From an uncultured Sphingomonas sp. (GTDB taxonomy: Bacteria; Pseudomonadota; Alphaproteobacteria; Sphingomonadales; Sphingomonadaceae): 64,000 nucleotides of DNA. Numbering within the stretch: the first letter of the stretch is position 1; each line of letters starts with the position of its first letter. A model generated the notes under the pieces. The model was not told where the DNA came from, ran no database searches, and worked only from the letters and a program-made list of their open reading frames with translations. The translations under genes were made by a program, and so were the position numbers. The stretch spans positions 14,690 to 78,689 of the forward strand of contig NZ_CAKTFO010000014.1 of NCBI RefSeq assembly GCF_934560975.1, read 5' to 3'. This document shows, one piece after another, positions 45,826 through 54,710 of the stretch.

Positions 45826-46290
45826 ATGGCCGAAGACACGCTGACGCTTACCCTGGACACCGGCAATGGCGGCGGTGGCGACGTCGTCATCACGCTGCGC
45901 CCCGATCTGGCGCCCGGCCACGTCGCGCGCATCACCGAGCTTGCCAAGGACGGCTTCTATGACGGCGTGGTGTTCCACCGCGTCATTCCGGGCTTCATGG
46001 CGCAGGGCGGCGATCCGACCGGCACCGGCATGGGCGGTTCCGAGCAGCCGGACCTCAAGGCCGAGTTCAACAGCGAACCGCACGTGCGCGGCGTCTGCTC
46101 GATGGCGCGCGCGTCCAACCCGAACAGCGCCAACAGCCAGTTCTTCATCTGCTTCGACGATGCCAGCTTCCTGGATCGCCAATACACCGTCTGGGGCCAG
46201 GTGACGTCGGGCATGGAGCATGTCGACGCGCTGCCCAAGGGCGAGCCGCCGCGCGCGCCGGGCAAGATCGTCAAGGCGACGGTCGCCTGA
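45826..46290 (+). CDS. Peptidyl-prolyl cis-trans isomerase (cyclophilin)
   Basis: This 154-residue cyclophilin carries VFHRVIPGFMAQGGDPTGTG (catalytic Arg region), FNSEPHVRGVCSMARA and SQFFICFDDA. No signal peptide is present, so it is cytoplasmic. AAGGAGAGAC lies before the ATG. It follows the monooxygenase gene by 30 bases and may be co-transcribed. It is convergent with the DUF2141 gene across a terminator. Confidence 0.93.
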   Translation: MAEDTLTLTLDTGNGGGGDVVITLRPDLAPGHVARITELAKDGFYDGVVFHRVIPGFMAQGGDPTGTGMGGSEQPDLKAEFNSEPHVRGVCSMARASNPNSANSQFFICFDDASFLDRQYTVWGQVTSGMEHVDALPKGEPPRAPGKIVKATVA

Positions 46291-46310
46291 CCTGACGCGG
46301 CGACGCCACG

Positions 46311-46342
46311 AGCGGGCGGGCGGGGCGATGGCCCTGCCCGCT
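46311..46342. terminator. Hairpin between the cyclophilin and DUF2141 genes
   Basis: AGCGGGCGGG (46311-46320) pairs with CCTGCCCGCT (46333-46342) with one mismatch and a 12-base loop, between two convergent genes. There is no strong T run. Confidence 0.5.
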
Positions 46343-46346
46343 TGCA

Positions 46347-46766
46347 TCATCCCAGGAAGTAGCGGACTTTGACCTCCACCCGCTGCGGATCGCGGCCATG
46401 GTCGAACGCGGCCTTGGCGAAGCGCGGGGGGAACAGGCGCGGCATGGCATCGTTGGAAAAGCCGATGCCTTCGCGCGGCAGGCCGATCCAGTTGCGGCCG
46501 AGCTTGTCGTCGTTATCCGCATCGTGGAACGCCTGCGCCGCGTAGCGGCCGGGCGGCACGTTGCGCACCACCACGCTGACCACACCCGCCTTGGCCGCCG
46601 CGCTGGCCGACCAGGTGCAATCGCCCATGAACTGTTGTTGCGAGCAGATCGCCACCCGCACCATGCCATCGCCGGACCGGACGCCGGTCACCACCACCTC
46701 GATCGGCGCGCCCATGTCCGTCGCACCAAGCAGCAGCGGCGCCGCCACGCACAGCAGCAGCCTCAC
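46347..46766 (-). CDS. DUF2141 secreted protein
   Basis: This 139-residue protein has a short signal peptide (about residues 1-17) and matches DUF2141: IEVVVTGVRSGDGMVRVAIC, then VPPGRYAAQAFHDADNDDKL, then GLPREGIGFSNDA. It is a small periplasmic beta-sandwich of unknown function. The start is the GTG at 46766 that overlaps the dxs stop (GTGA), so it is translationally coupled to dxs. Confidence 0.85.
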   Translation of the reverse strand: MRLLLCVAAPLLLGATDMGAPIEVVVTGVRSGDGMVRVAICSQQQFMGDCTWSASAAAKAGVVSVVVRNVPPGRYAAQAFHDADNDDKLGRNWIGLPREGIGFSNDAMPRLFPPRFAKAAFDHGRDPQRVEVKVRYFLG

Positions 46767-48682
46767 CCCGCGACACCCACCCCGACGCTGTTGTGACGCA
46801 AGGCCGAAAGCACCGTGTTCACGATCGCGTCCGCATCCAGCCCCGCCTCGGCATATTGCGCCTCCGGCTTGTCATGTTCCTGGAAGCGGTCGGGCAGGCG
46901 CAATGTGCGCAGCTTCAGCCCGCCGTCGGTCAGCCCTTGGTCGGAGGCGAAGGTCAACACATGCGCGCCGAAGCCGCCGGCCGCCCCCTCCTCGATCGTC
47001 ACCGCTACCTCGTGCGTGGCGAGCAGGCGACGGATCAGCACCTCGTCCAGCGGCTTGGCGAAGCGGAGGTCGGCCACGGTGGTGGCCAGGCCCTGCGCCT
47101 CCAGCCGATCGGCGGCCTTGAGCGATTCCTCCAGCCGGGTGCCGAGCGACAGGATCGCCACCGTCTTGCCTTCGCGCACGGTCCGACCCTTGCCGATCTC
47201 CAGCCGCTGGGGCTGGTCGGGCAAGGCGACGCCGGTGCCTGACCCGCGCGGGTAACGCACTGCCGTGGGACCAGCGTCATGCTCGGCCATGGTGTGGACC
47301 ATGTGGACCAGTTCCGCCTCGTCCGCCGGGGCCATCACGATCATGTTGGGCAGGGTGCAGAGGTAAGCGAGGTCGAACGCGCCGGCATGGGTCGCGCCGT
47401 CAGCGCCGACCAGCCCCGCCCGATCCATCGCGAAGCGGACCGGCAGGTTCTGGATCGCGACGTCATGCACCACCTGATCGTAGGCGCGCTGGAGGAAGGT
47501 GGAATAGATCGCGCAGAACGGACGCATCCCCTGTGCGGCGAGGCCGGCAGCGAACGTCACCGCATGCTGTTCGGCAATGCCCACGTCGAAGCTGCGATCC
47601 GGGAACGCCTTGGCGAAGCGATCGATGCCGGTGCCGGACGGCATGGCGGCGGTGATGGCGCAGATCCTGGCGTCATGCTCAGCCTCGCTCGCCAGGGCGT
47701 CGCCGAAGACATTCTGGTAAGCGGGCGGGCCGGGCGGGCTCTTGGCCTGCGCGCCCGTGATCACGTCGAACTTCTGCACGCCATGATATTTGTCGGCCGC
47801 GTTTTCAGCCGGGGCGTAGCCCTTGCCCTTCTTGGTGACGACATGGACCAGGATCGGCCCTTCCTCCGCATCGCGCACATTCTCCAGCACCGGGATAAGG
47901 TGGTCGAGATTGTGACCGTCGATCGGGCCGACATAATAGAAACCCAGTTCCTCGAACAGGGTGCCGCCCATGGTCATGCCACGGGCAAATTCGTCGGTCT
48001 TGCGCGCCGCCTGCTGCATCGGGCGTGGGAAGCGGCGGGCGAACTTCTTCAGGATTTCGCGCAGGCCCAGGAATTCGCGGCTGGAAACGATGCGGGAAAG
48101 ATAGGCGCTCAATCCCCCGACCGGCGGCGCGATCGACATGTCGTTGTCGTTCAGGATCACGACCAGGCGATTGCCCGCCGCCTCCGCATTGTTCATCGCC
48201 TCATAGGCCATGCCCGCCGACATGGCGCCATCGCCGATCACCGCGATCGCCTTGCCGGGCTTGTTCGCCAGCTTGTTGGCGACCGCGAAGCCCAAAGCCG
48301 CCGAGATGGAAGTGGAGCTGTGCGCCGCGCCGAACGGATCATAGGCGCTCTCGCTCCGCCGGGTGAAGCCGGACAGGCCGCCCGGCTGGCGCAGCGTGCG
48401 GATGCGGTCGCGCCGCCCCGTCAGGATCTTGTGGGGGTAGGCCTGGTGCCCGACATCCCAGATCAGCACGTCGTCGGGCGTGTTGAACACATAATGGATG
48501 GCGGTGGTCAGCTCCACCACGCCCAGTCCGGCGCCCAGGTGCCCGCCGGTGCAGGATACCGCCGCCACCGTTTCGCGCCGCAATTCGTCGGCAAGCTGGG
48601 GAAGCTGTTCGGGTTTCAGGCGGCGCAGGTCGGCCGGCGTGGCAACCGTGTCGAGCAGCGGGGTGGCGGGGCGATCGGACAT
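46763..48682 (-). CDS. dxs: 1-deoxy-D-xylulose-5-phosphate synthase
   Basis: It condenses pyruvate and glyceraldehyde-3-phosphate into DXP, the first step of non-mevalonate isoprenoid synthesis, using thiamine diphosphate. The ThDP motif is GDGAMSAGMAYEAMNNA, and SCTGGHLGAGLGVVELTTAI and SVGIAEQHAV-like FDVGIAEQHAVTFAAG are present. The length of 639 residues is normal. The gene feeds carotenoid and quinone synthesis. It is followed by the DUF2141 gene with overlap. Confidence 0.97.
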   Translation of the reverse strand: MSDRPATPLLDTVATPADLRRLKPEQLPQLADELRRETVAAVSCTGGHLGAGLGVVELTTAIHYVFNTPDDVLIWDVGHQAYPHKILTGRRDRIRTLRQPGGLSGFTRRSESAYDPFGAAHSSTSISAALGFAVANKLANKPGKAIAVIGDGAMSAGMAYEAMNNAEAAGNRLVVILNDNDMSIAPPVGGLSAYLSRIVSSREFLGLREILKKFARRFPRPMQQAARKTDEFARGMTMGGTLFEELGFYYVGPIDGHNLDHLIPVLENVRDAEEGPILVHVVTKKGKGYAPAENAADKYHGVQKFDVITGAQAKSPPGPPAYQNVFGDALASEAEHDARICAITAAMPSGTGIDRFAKAFPDRSFDVGIAEQHAVTFAAGLAAQGMRPFCAIYSTFLQRAYDQVVHDVAIQNLPVRFAMDRAGLVGADGATHAGAFDLAYLCTLPNMIVMAPADEAELVHMVHTMAEHDAGPTAVRYPRGSGTGVALPDQPQRLEIGKGRTVREGKTVAILSLGTRLEESLKAADRLEAQGLATTVADLRFAKPLDEVLIRRLLATHEVAVTIEEGAAGGFGAHVLTFASDQGLTDGGLKLRTLRLPDRFQEHDKPEAQYAEAGLDADAIVNTVLSALRHNSVGVGVAG

Positions 48683-48746
48683 GGGACGTGTGACTCTCCG
48701 TAGCCGACCGGTCTAGGCACTCCCGCGCAATAAGGCAAAAGCCGCG

Positions 48747-49211
48747 TCAGTTATCCGCACAGGCGGCACAACGTCCCTGCACTTCGATCACCGGGCGGAC
48801 CGGGGTGAAGCCGGCGGCGATGGCAGTGCTGCGCACGCGCGCGGTCAGCACGTCATCGTCGATATGGGTGGTCTTGCCGCAGCCGTCGCACACCAGGAAC
48901 ATGCAATCGTGGCGACAGGCCGGGTGGGCGTTGACGACATAGGCGTTGGCGGTCTCGATCCGCTGCGCCAGATTCGTGGTCACGAACAGGTCGAGGATGC
49001 GATAGATGCTGTTGGGGGCGACCCGCCGTCCTTCCGTGCGCGACAGGGCATCCGCCACGTCATAGGCGGTGGCGGGGCGGCCGAACCCGTTCAGCGTCTC
49101 GAAGACGTTCGCGCGCATCGGCGTCCATTGCTCGCCCGCCGCCTCCAGTGCGGCCCGGGCCGCATCGGCAAGATCGGCGCCGTGTTCCAGCCTGTGTTCA
49201 TGCTTCCCCAT
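48747..49211 (-). CDS. Fur-superfamily metal regulator, probably Zur
   Basis: This 154-residue regulator has an N-terminal winged helix (about 20-85, with PNSIYRILDLFV) and a C-terminal metal domain with HPACRHDC, C108xxC111 and C148xxC151. The histidine-rich start and CxxC pairs suggest Zur (zinc) rather than Fur, but the metal is not proved. The start at 49211 (MGKHEHRLEH) is chosen because a palindrome lies just upstream; ATG 49238 is the alternative. It is divergent from ctaA. Confidence 0.87.
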   Translation of the reverse strand: MGKHEHRLEHGADLADAARAALEAAGEQWTPMRANVFETLNGFGRPATAYDVADALSRTEGRRVAPNSIYRILDLFVTTNLAQRIETANAYVVNAHPACRHDCMFLVCDGCGKTTHIDDDVLTARVRSTAIAAGFTPVRPVIEVQGRCAACADN

Positions 49212-49226
49212 ATCCGCAAGATAGTC

Positions 49227-49247
49227 CTTGCGAGACATACTCACAAG
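49227..49247. promoter_or_regulatory. Palindrome in the Zur/Fur-ctaA gap, possible operator
   Basis: CTTGCGAG (49227-49234) and CTCACAAG (49240-49247) form an inverted repeat with one mismatch and a 5-base spacer. It lies 16 bases upstream of the regulator start chosen here and 54 bases upstream of ctaA, so it could control either gene. It does not match the Zur box I know from other bacteria. Confidence 0.45.
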
Positions 49248-49300
49248 CAAGCGGGCGGGGCAGCGTTGCGCCTGTCCGGCAGCGGGCGCATAGCGCGCCC

Positions 49301-50338
49301 GTGCCACATGCCCGCTTTTCCCGCCCCCGCCCGCGTGCTTATGGCGCGTGGCTGCTGGTCGTCGCCGCCATGGTGCTGGCCATCGTCGTCGTGGGAGGCA
49401 TCACCCGCCTGACCGAAAGCGGCCTGTCCATCACCGAATGGAAGCCGGTGCGCGGCATCGTCCCGCCGCTGAACGATGCGCAGTGGCAGGAGGAGTTCGC
49501 CGGGTACAAGGCGATCCCGCAATATCGCGCGTTCAACACCAGCATGACCCTGGACGGGTTCAAGCACATCTATTTCTGGGAATATCTCCACCGCCTGCTG
49601 GCGCGGCTGATCGGGCTGACGCTGGCCGCCGTGCTGGCGGTGTTCTGGTGGAAGAAGTGGATCCCCAGGGGTTATGGCTGGCGCACCGTGCTGATCCTGG
49701 GCCTGGGCGGGCTTCAGGGCGCGATCGGCTGGTGGATGGTCGCCTCCGGGCTGGAGCAGCGGACGGAGGTGAGCCACATCCGCCTGGCCGTGCACCTGAT
49801 GGCGGCGATGCTGATCTATGCGGTGCTGATCTGGACCGCGCTGGACCTGCGCACCGCCCGCCAGCCGGCGCGGCTGCGCCTGGCGCCCTTGCTGGCGATC
49901 CTGATGCTGGCGGTGCAACTGGCGCTGGGTGCGCTGACTGCCGGGCTGCGCGCGGGCTACGCCTTCGCGACCTGGCCGCGCATGGGCGACGCCTGGCTGC
50001 CGGCGGGGGCATGGGCGCACGGGCAAAGCGCCCTGTTCAACCTGACGTCCAACCCGGTGGTGGTGCAGTTTGTGCATCGCTGGTGGGCATGGGCGGCGGC
50101 GGCGGCGGCACTGTGGCTGGCGGCGCACGCCGCGCGGGCGGGCGCGGTCACGCGCGCGGGCGCCCTGCTGGCGCTGGTCGCGATCCAGATCGGGCTGGGC
50201 ATCGCCACCCTGCTGTCCGGCGTGGCCCTGCCCCTTGCCGTCGCGCACCAGGCGGTGGGCGCGCTGCTGCTGGGTGCCATGGTCGCGGCGGCGCATGGCG
50301 TCGGCGCCGCCTTACACGGGCGCACCTTCACGTCTTGA
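49301..50338 (+). CDS. ctaA: Heme A synthase CtaA (COX15-type)
   Basis: This 345-residue inner-membrane enzyme oxidises heme O to heme A for cytochrome c oxidase. Eight hydrophobic segments are present, with the conserved VVVGGITRLTESGLSITEWKP at the start and histidines in FWEYLHRLLARLIG, VSHIRLAVHL, VVQFVHRWWAW and AVAHQAVGAL. The start is the GTG at 49301, since no ATG is in frame before the first helix. Confidence 0.94.
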   Translation: MPHARFSRPRPRAYGAWLLVVAAMVLAIVVVGGITRLTESGLSITEWKPVRGIVPPLNDAQWQEEFAGYKAIPQYRAFNTSMTLDGFKHIYFWEYLHRLLARLIGLTLAAVLAVFWWKKWIPRGYGWRTVLILGLGGLQGAIGWWMVASGLEQRTEVSHIRLAVHLMAAMLIYAVLIWTALDLRTARQPARLRLAPLLAILMLAVQLALGALTAGLRAGYAFATWPRMGDAWLPAGAWAHGQSALFNLTSNPVVVQFVHRWWAWAAAAAALWLAAHAARAGAVTRAGALLALVAIQIGLGIATLLSGVALPLAVAHQAVGALLLGAMVAAAHGVGAALHGRTFTS

Positions 50339-50369
50339 TCGGAGGGCCGCCGCTCCCCATCACGGGCGG

Positions 50370-51104
50370 ATGACGGACATGCTTTCCCGCCCCGGCCTGC
50401 CGGCTTTGGCCTATCACCATCGCCCGGGCGATGGGCCGACCATCGTCTTCCTGCCGGGTTATGGATCGGACATGAGCGGCGGCAAGGCCGTCATGCTGGA
50501 TGCGTGGGCGGCGGAACGCGGCCGGGCGATGCTGCGCTTCGACTATCGCGGGTGCGGCGCAAGCGAGGGCGTGTTCGGCGACGCGACACTGGACGACTGG
50601 CGCGACGACGTGCTGGACGTGATCGACCGGCTGACGCAGGGGCCGATCCTGCTGGTCGGCTCCTCGATGGGCGGCTGGCTGATGCTGCTGGTCGCGCTGG
50701 AACGGCCGGAGCGGGTGGTGGGGCTGGTCGGCATCGCCGCCGCGCCGGACTTCACCGAATGGGGTTTCGACGACGCCGCGCGTGACGTGCTGGCCAGCGA
50801 TGGCCTGATCGTCAACGAATCGCCCGATTACGAGACGCCGGAGGTGATCACCCACGCTTTCTGGAGCAGCGGGCAGGAAAATCGGCTGCTGGAAAGCGAG
50901 ATCGCGATCGATGCGCCGGTGCGGCTGCTGCACGGCCTTGATGACAGCGACGTGCCGCCGTCCATCGCTTTCCGCCTCGGCCGGGCGTTGCGTTCAGCCG
51001 ACGTGCAGACGATCCTGGTCAAGGGCGGCAATCATCGCCTGTCCGGTCCGCGCGAGCTTGCCCTGCTGCGCGACACGGTGGCGCGCCTGTTGGACCAGCC
51101 ATGA
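50370..51104 (+). CDS. Alpha/beta hydrolase
   Basis: This 244-residue cytoplasmic hydrolase has the nucleophile elbow GSSMGG (in LLVGSSMGGWLMLL), the oxyanion region VFLPGYGSDMSGG and a likely catalytic His in KGGNHRLSG. The substrate is unknown. It starts 32 bases after ctaA, and the next gene overlaps by four bases, so it leads or continues an operon. Confidence 0.88.
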   Translation: MTDMLSRPGLPALAYHHRPGDGPTIVFLPGYGSDMSGGKAVMLDAWAAERGRAMLRFDYRGCGASEGVFGDATLDDWRDDVLDVIDRLTQGPILLVGSSMGGWLMLLVALERPERVVGLVGIAAAPDFTEWGFDDAARDVLASDGLIVNESPDYETPEVITHAFWSSGQENRLLESEIAIDAPVRLLHGLDDSDVPPSIAFRLGRALRSADVQTILVKGGNHRLSGPRELALLRDTVARLLDQP

Positions 51105-51838
51105 TCCCCTTGCTTGCCCTTGCCTTGCCGCTCGCCCAGCTTCCCGGCGGGGACGCCGCCCGCTTTTCCGCCTGCACCGCCCTGATCCGTACCGATGCGG
51201 CCAGGGCGGTAACGGAGGCCGAAGGCTGGGCCGGGCAGAACAAGACCCTGCCGGCGCGCCACTGCCTGGGGCTGGCCTATGCCGCGACGGAGCGGTGGCT
51301 GCCCGCCGCCTCTACGTTCGAGCAGGCGGCGCAGCAGGCGCAGGCGGATGGAGACGGCCGCGCCGCCACCCTGTGGAGCGAGGCGGGCAATGCCGCGCTG
51401 GCCGCCGACGATCCGAAGCGCGCCCGCGACCTGCTCGACCGCGCGCTCGCCTTGCCCGCGCTGCCGGCGGTGGTGGCGGGCGAGGCATGGGTCGATCGCG
51501 CCCGCGCCGACTTCGCGCTGGATGACATGGCGGGCGCGCGCGGCGACCTCGATCACGCGGTGCGGCTGGTGTCCAGCGATCCGTTCGCATGGCTGCTGTC
51601 CGCCACGCTCGCGCGCAAGCAGGGCGACCTGCCGCGCGCGCAGGCCGACATCGCACAGGCGGTGCAACTGGCCGGCGACGATCCGGCGGTGCAGCTGGAG
51701 GCCGGCAATACCGCCGCCGCCGCCGACCGGCGCGACGAAGCACGCCAGGCATGGACCCGCGCCGCGCAGCTTGGCCCCGACACGCCGGAGGGCAAGGCCG
51801 CATCCGCCGCGCTGGCAGCCAACAAGGATCTGCCATGA
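51101..51838 (+). CDS. Tetratricopeptide-repeat protein, exported
   Basis: This 245-residue protein has a signal peptide (MIPLLALALPLAQLPGG) and then TPR-like helical repeats rich in Ala and Asp (for example AWVDRARADFALDDMAGARG and LARKQGDLPRAQADIAQA). The TPR fold suggests a scaffold for protein contacts in the periplasm; the partner is unknown. Its ATG overlaps the hydrolase stop and its stop overlaps the gloB ATG, so all three are translationally coupled. Confidence 0.82.
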   Translation: MIPLLALALPLAQLPGGDAARFSACTALIRTDAARAVTEAEGWAGQNKTLPARHCLGLAYAATERWLPAASTFEQAAQQAQADGDGRAATLWSEAGNAALAADDPKRARDLLDRALALPALPAVVAGEAWVDRARADFALDDMAGARGDLDHAVRLVSSDPFAWLLSATLARKQGDLPRAQADIAQAVQLAGDDPAVQLEAGNTAAAADRRDEARQAWTRAAQLGPDTPEGKAASAALAANKDLP

Positions 51839-52563
51839 TCCAGGTGGCGCGCATCCCGGTGCTGGACGACAATTATGTCTGGCTGCTCCACGAGGATGCG
51901 AGCGGCGAGACGGTGGTGGTCGATCCCGGCGAGGCCGAGCCGGTTCTGGCGGAGGCGGCCCGGCGCGGCTGGCGCATCGGCCAGATCTGGAACACGCACT
52001 GGCATGGCGACCATGTCGGCGGAAATGCCGCGATCAAGGCGGCGACCGGCTGCACCGTCACCGGCCCCGCCGCCGAGGCCGGGCGCATCCCGACGCTGGA
52101 TCGCGAGGTTGCGGAGGGGGATTCGGTGACGATCGGCGGCATCGAGGCGATGGTGTGGGCGGTGCCGGCGCATACGGCGGGGCACATCGCCTATCATCTG
52201 CCGGGCGAGGCGATGGTGTTTGTCGGCGACACATTGTTCGCGATGGGCTGCGGCCGATTGTTCGAGGGCACGGCCGCGCAGATGTGGAACAATCTGCAAC
52301 GGCTCGCCACCTTGCCGCCGGAGACCCGCGTTTATTGCGCGCACGAATATACGGCGGGCAATGCGCGCTTCGCTGTCGTGGCGGAGCCCGACAATGCGGA
52401 GATCGCGGCCCGTTTGAACGAGGTCCGGGCCCTGCGCGAACGCGGTGAGGCGACCGTGCCGTCCACCATCGGCCGGGAACGCGCCACCAACCCCTTCATG
52501 CGCGTCCATGATGCGGACGGGCTGGCCCGGCTTCGTGCCGCCAAGGATGCGTTTCGCGGATAA
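51835..52563 (+). CDS. gloB: Hydroxyacylglutathione hydrolase (glyoxalase II)
   Basis: It hydrolyses S-D-lactoylglutathione to lactate and glutathione in methylglyoxal detoxification. The 242-residue metallo-beta-lactamase fold has the metal motif THWHGDHVGG, PAHTAGHIAYH, FVGDTLFAMGCGRLFEG and YCAHEYTAGN. The length and all ligands fit. It ends an operon of three overlapping genes. Confidence 0.95.
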   Translation: MIQVARIPVLDDNYVWLLHEDASGETVVVDPGEAEPVLAEAARRGWRIGQIWNTHWHGDHVGGNAAIKAATGCTVTGPAAEAGRIPTLDREVAEGDSVTIGGIEAMVWAVPAHTAGHIAYHLPGEAMVFVGDTLFAMGCGRLFEGTAAQMWNNLQRLATLPPETRVYCAHEYTAGNARFAVVAEPDNAEIAARLNEVRALRERGEATVPSTIGRERATNPFMRVHDADGLARLRAAKDAFRG

Positions 52564-52597
52564 GGCACCCAAACGCATCCCCGGGCGTTGGCCGTCC

Positions 52598-52990
52598 ATG
52601 ATCCGCATGTCCGTCCTGCTGGGCTGCGCAGCCCTTCTCGCAACCCCGTCGCTTGCCAAGCGGCAGGATCCAGACTTTGAACTGGCCAAGCTGTTGGCGG
52701 GGCGCTCCCCAGGCAAGCCGGTCGATTGCCTGCCGCTCAGCCGTTATTCGGATACGCGCACGATCGGATCGACCGTCGCCTACCGGGTGGCGTCCACCTG
52801 GTACGTCAACCGCTTCAGCGGCGGCTGCCCCAGCCTGCGCCCCGGCAATGCGCTGGTGAGCCGGCATAACAGTTCGCGCATCTGCCGGGGCGACATTGCG
52901 CAGGTCGTGATCCCCAGCGCCGGCGTGCCGCTCGGCAGTTGCGTGTTCGACAGCTTCACGCCTTATACGTCGCCGCGCAAGGACAAGTGA
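52598..52990 (+). CDS. Hypothetical secreted protein
   Basis: This 130-residue protein has a signal peptide (MIRMSVLLGCAALLATPSLA) and four cysteines in the mature part (DCLPL, GGCPSL, RICRGD and GSCVFD), likely forming two disulfides. I do not recognise the family. It starts 35 bases after gloB. Its TGA stop lies directly beside the opposite-strand stop of the AMP-ligase gene (TGATCA). Confidence 0.78.
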   Translation: MIRMSVLLGCAALLATPSLAKRQDPDFELAKLLAGRSPGKPVDCLPLSRYSDTRTIGSTVAYRVASTWYVNRFSGGCPSLRPGNALVSRHNSSRICRGDIAQVVIPSAGVPLGSCVFDSFTPYTSPRKDK

Positions 52991-54706
52991 TCACCGCGCG
53001 TAGAGCGCGTCCAGCCGATCCCCATAGCGCGCCCGCAACACGTGGCGCTTGACCTTCAGCGAGGGCGTGAGCGCGCCATTGTCGATGGTGAAGGGCTCGT
53101 CCGCGATCAGGAAGCGGCGGACGCGTTCGGTGGTGGACAGGCGCGCATTGACCCGGTCGACGGCTGCCGAAAGCCCGTCCCGAACCGAAGTCCCGGCGGG
53201 TAGAGCGGAGGCCCATTCGCGATCCGCCACGATCAGGCCGACCAGATAGGGCCGCCGGTCTCCCACCACCATCGCCTGCGCGATCTCCGGCTCCAGCGTC
53301 AGCATGCCTTCCACCCGCTGGGGCGAGACATTGTCGCCCTTGTCGTTGACGATGATGTCCTTCTTGCGATCGGTGATGACCAGGCGGCCCGCATCGTCGA
53401 TATGGCCGACATCGCCGGTATGCAGCCAGCCGCCGACCAGCACGCGCGCCGTCTCCGCCTCGTTCCGCCAATAACCGTGCATCACGTTTTCGCCGCGCGC
53501 CAGGATCTCGCCATCCTCCGCGATCCGCACCTCGCAGCCTTTCAGCGGCGGGCCGACCGTGTGCATGGCGATACCGGCCGCCGGGCGATTGACCGCGATC
53601 ACCGGCCCCGCCTCGGTCTGGCCATAACCCTGGCAGAGGTTGAGGCCCAACGCCTGGAAGAAGCTGCCGACTTCCGGGTTGAGCGGCGCCCCGCCCGACA
53701 CCAGCGCCTTGATCCGCCCGCCGAACCGCTGCTGCACCCGCTTGCGGATGGTGCGGTCGAGCAGGGGCTTGAGCAGGCCCGCCTTCGGGCTCAGCGCCGC
53801 GGCGAGCAGCCACCGCGCCACCCTGCCCTGCTTGTCGATGCCCTTCAGGATGCGGGCGCGCAGCAGCTCGAACAGGCGCGGCACGACCACCATGATGGTA
53901 GGCCGCACCTCCTCCATGTTCGCCGCCAGCCGCTCGATGCTCTCGGCATAATAGATTTGCGCGCCGATGCTGATCGGGAAATGCTGGCCGGCGCTATGCT
54001 CATAGGCATGGCTCAGCGGCAGCAGGCTGAGGAACACTTCGTCTCCCGCCCCGAAATCGCCGCGGATCACGTCATCGGCACCGGCGCAATTGTGGAGGAT
54101 CGCGCCATGATGCTGGCGCACGCCGCGCGGCGCGCCGCCGGTGCCGCTGGTGTAGATGATGCAGGCGAGGTCCTGGCGGGTGAAGTCCGCGCCCGCCGCG
54201 CAGGCCGCCACGTCGCCCGGCTGCTCCGCCAGCATCGTCGCCCATTGGTGCAGGCGCGCATTGCCGGCGGCACCGACGGCCAGGGGATCGATGCCGATCA
54301 CGATCCGGCAATCGTCGGACGCCGCAATCGCCGGCAACAAGGTATCGGCAAGCGCCGCCGTGGACACGATCGCCGCCCGCGCGCCGCTGTCGGCCAGCAC
54401 ATGGGCATGATCGGCGGTGGTGTTGCTGGTATAAGCGGGCACGGTGACGCAGCCCGCCGCCATGATGGCGAGGTCGGCGATGCACCATTCCGGCCGGTTT
54501 TCCGACACCAGCAGCACGCGGTCGCCGCGCGCCAGCCCCAGTGCGCGCAATCCCTCGGCCAGAGCCGCGACCTGATGCGCGACCGCGTTCCAGCTCCACG
54601 CCCGCCAGCGTCCGTCATGCTTGTCGAACAGGAACGATGCATCGCCTTTCTCCGCCACCCGCGCGAAGAAGAGCGAGACCAGGTTCGGGGCGGATGCAAT
54701 CTCCAT
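52991..54706 (-). CDS. Long-chain fatty acyl-CoA synthetase (AMP-dependent synthetase family)
   Basis: This 571-residue adenylating enzyme activates fatty acids to acyl-CoA, or a related acid. The P-loop is IIYTSGTGGAPRGVR, where the usual TTG-x-PKG is changed to TGGAPRG. The A5 region is QGYGQTEAGPVI, followed by GWLHTGDVGHIDDAGRLVI and the C-terminal RKKDIIVNDKGDNVSPQ. The substrate length cannot be told. It starts 5 bases after the gamma-glutamyltransferase gene ends, so the two are in the same operon. Confidence 0.9.
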   Translation of the reverse strand: MEIASAPNLVSLFFARVAEKGDASFLFDKHDGRWRAWSWNAVAHQVAALAEGLRALGLARGDRVLLVSENRPEWCIADLAIMAAGCVTVPAYTSNTTADHAHVLADSGARAAIVSTAALADTLLPAIAASDDCRIVIGIDPLAVGAAGNARLHQWATMLAEQPGDVAACAAGADFTRQDLACIIYTSGTGGAPRGVRQHHGAILHNCAGADDVIRGDFGAGDEVFLSLLPLSHAYEHSAGQHFPISIGAQIYYAESIERLAANMEEVRPTIMVVVPRLFELLRARILKGIDKQGRVARWLLAAALSPKAGLLKPLLDRTIRKRVQQRFGGRIKALVSGGAPLNPEVGSFFQALGLNLCQGYGQTEAGPVIAVNRPAAGIAMHTVGPPLKGCEVRIAEDGEILARGENVMHGYWRNEAETARVLVGGWLHTGDVGHIDDAGRLVITDRKKDIIVNDKGDNVSPQRVEGMLTLEPEIAQAMVVGDRRPYLVGLIVADREWASALPAGTSVRDGLSAAVDRVNARLSTTERVRRFLIADEPFTIDNGALTPSLKVKRHVLRARYGDRLDALYAR

Positions 54707-54710
54707 GGTC

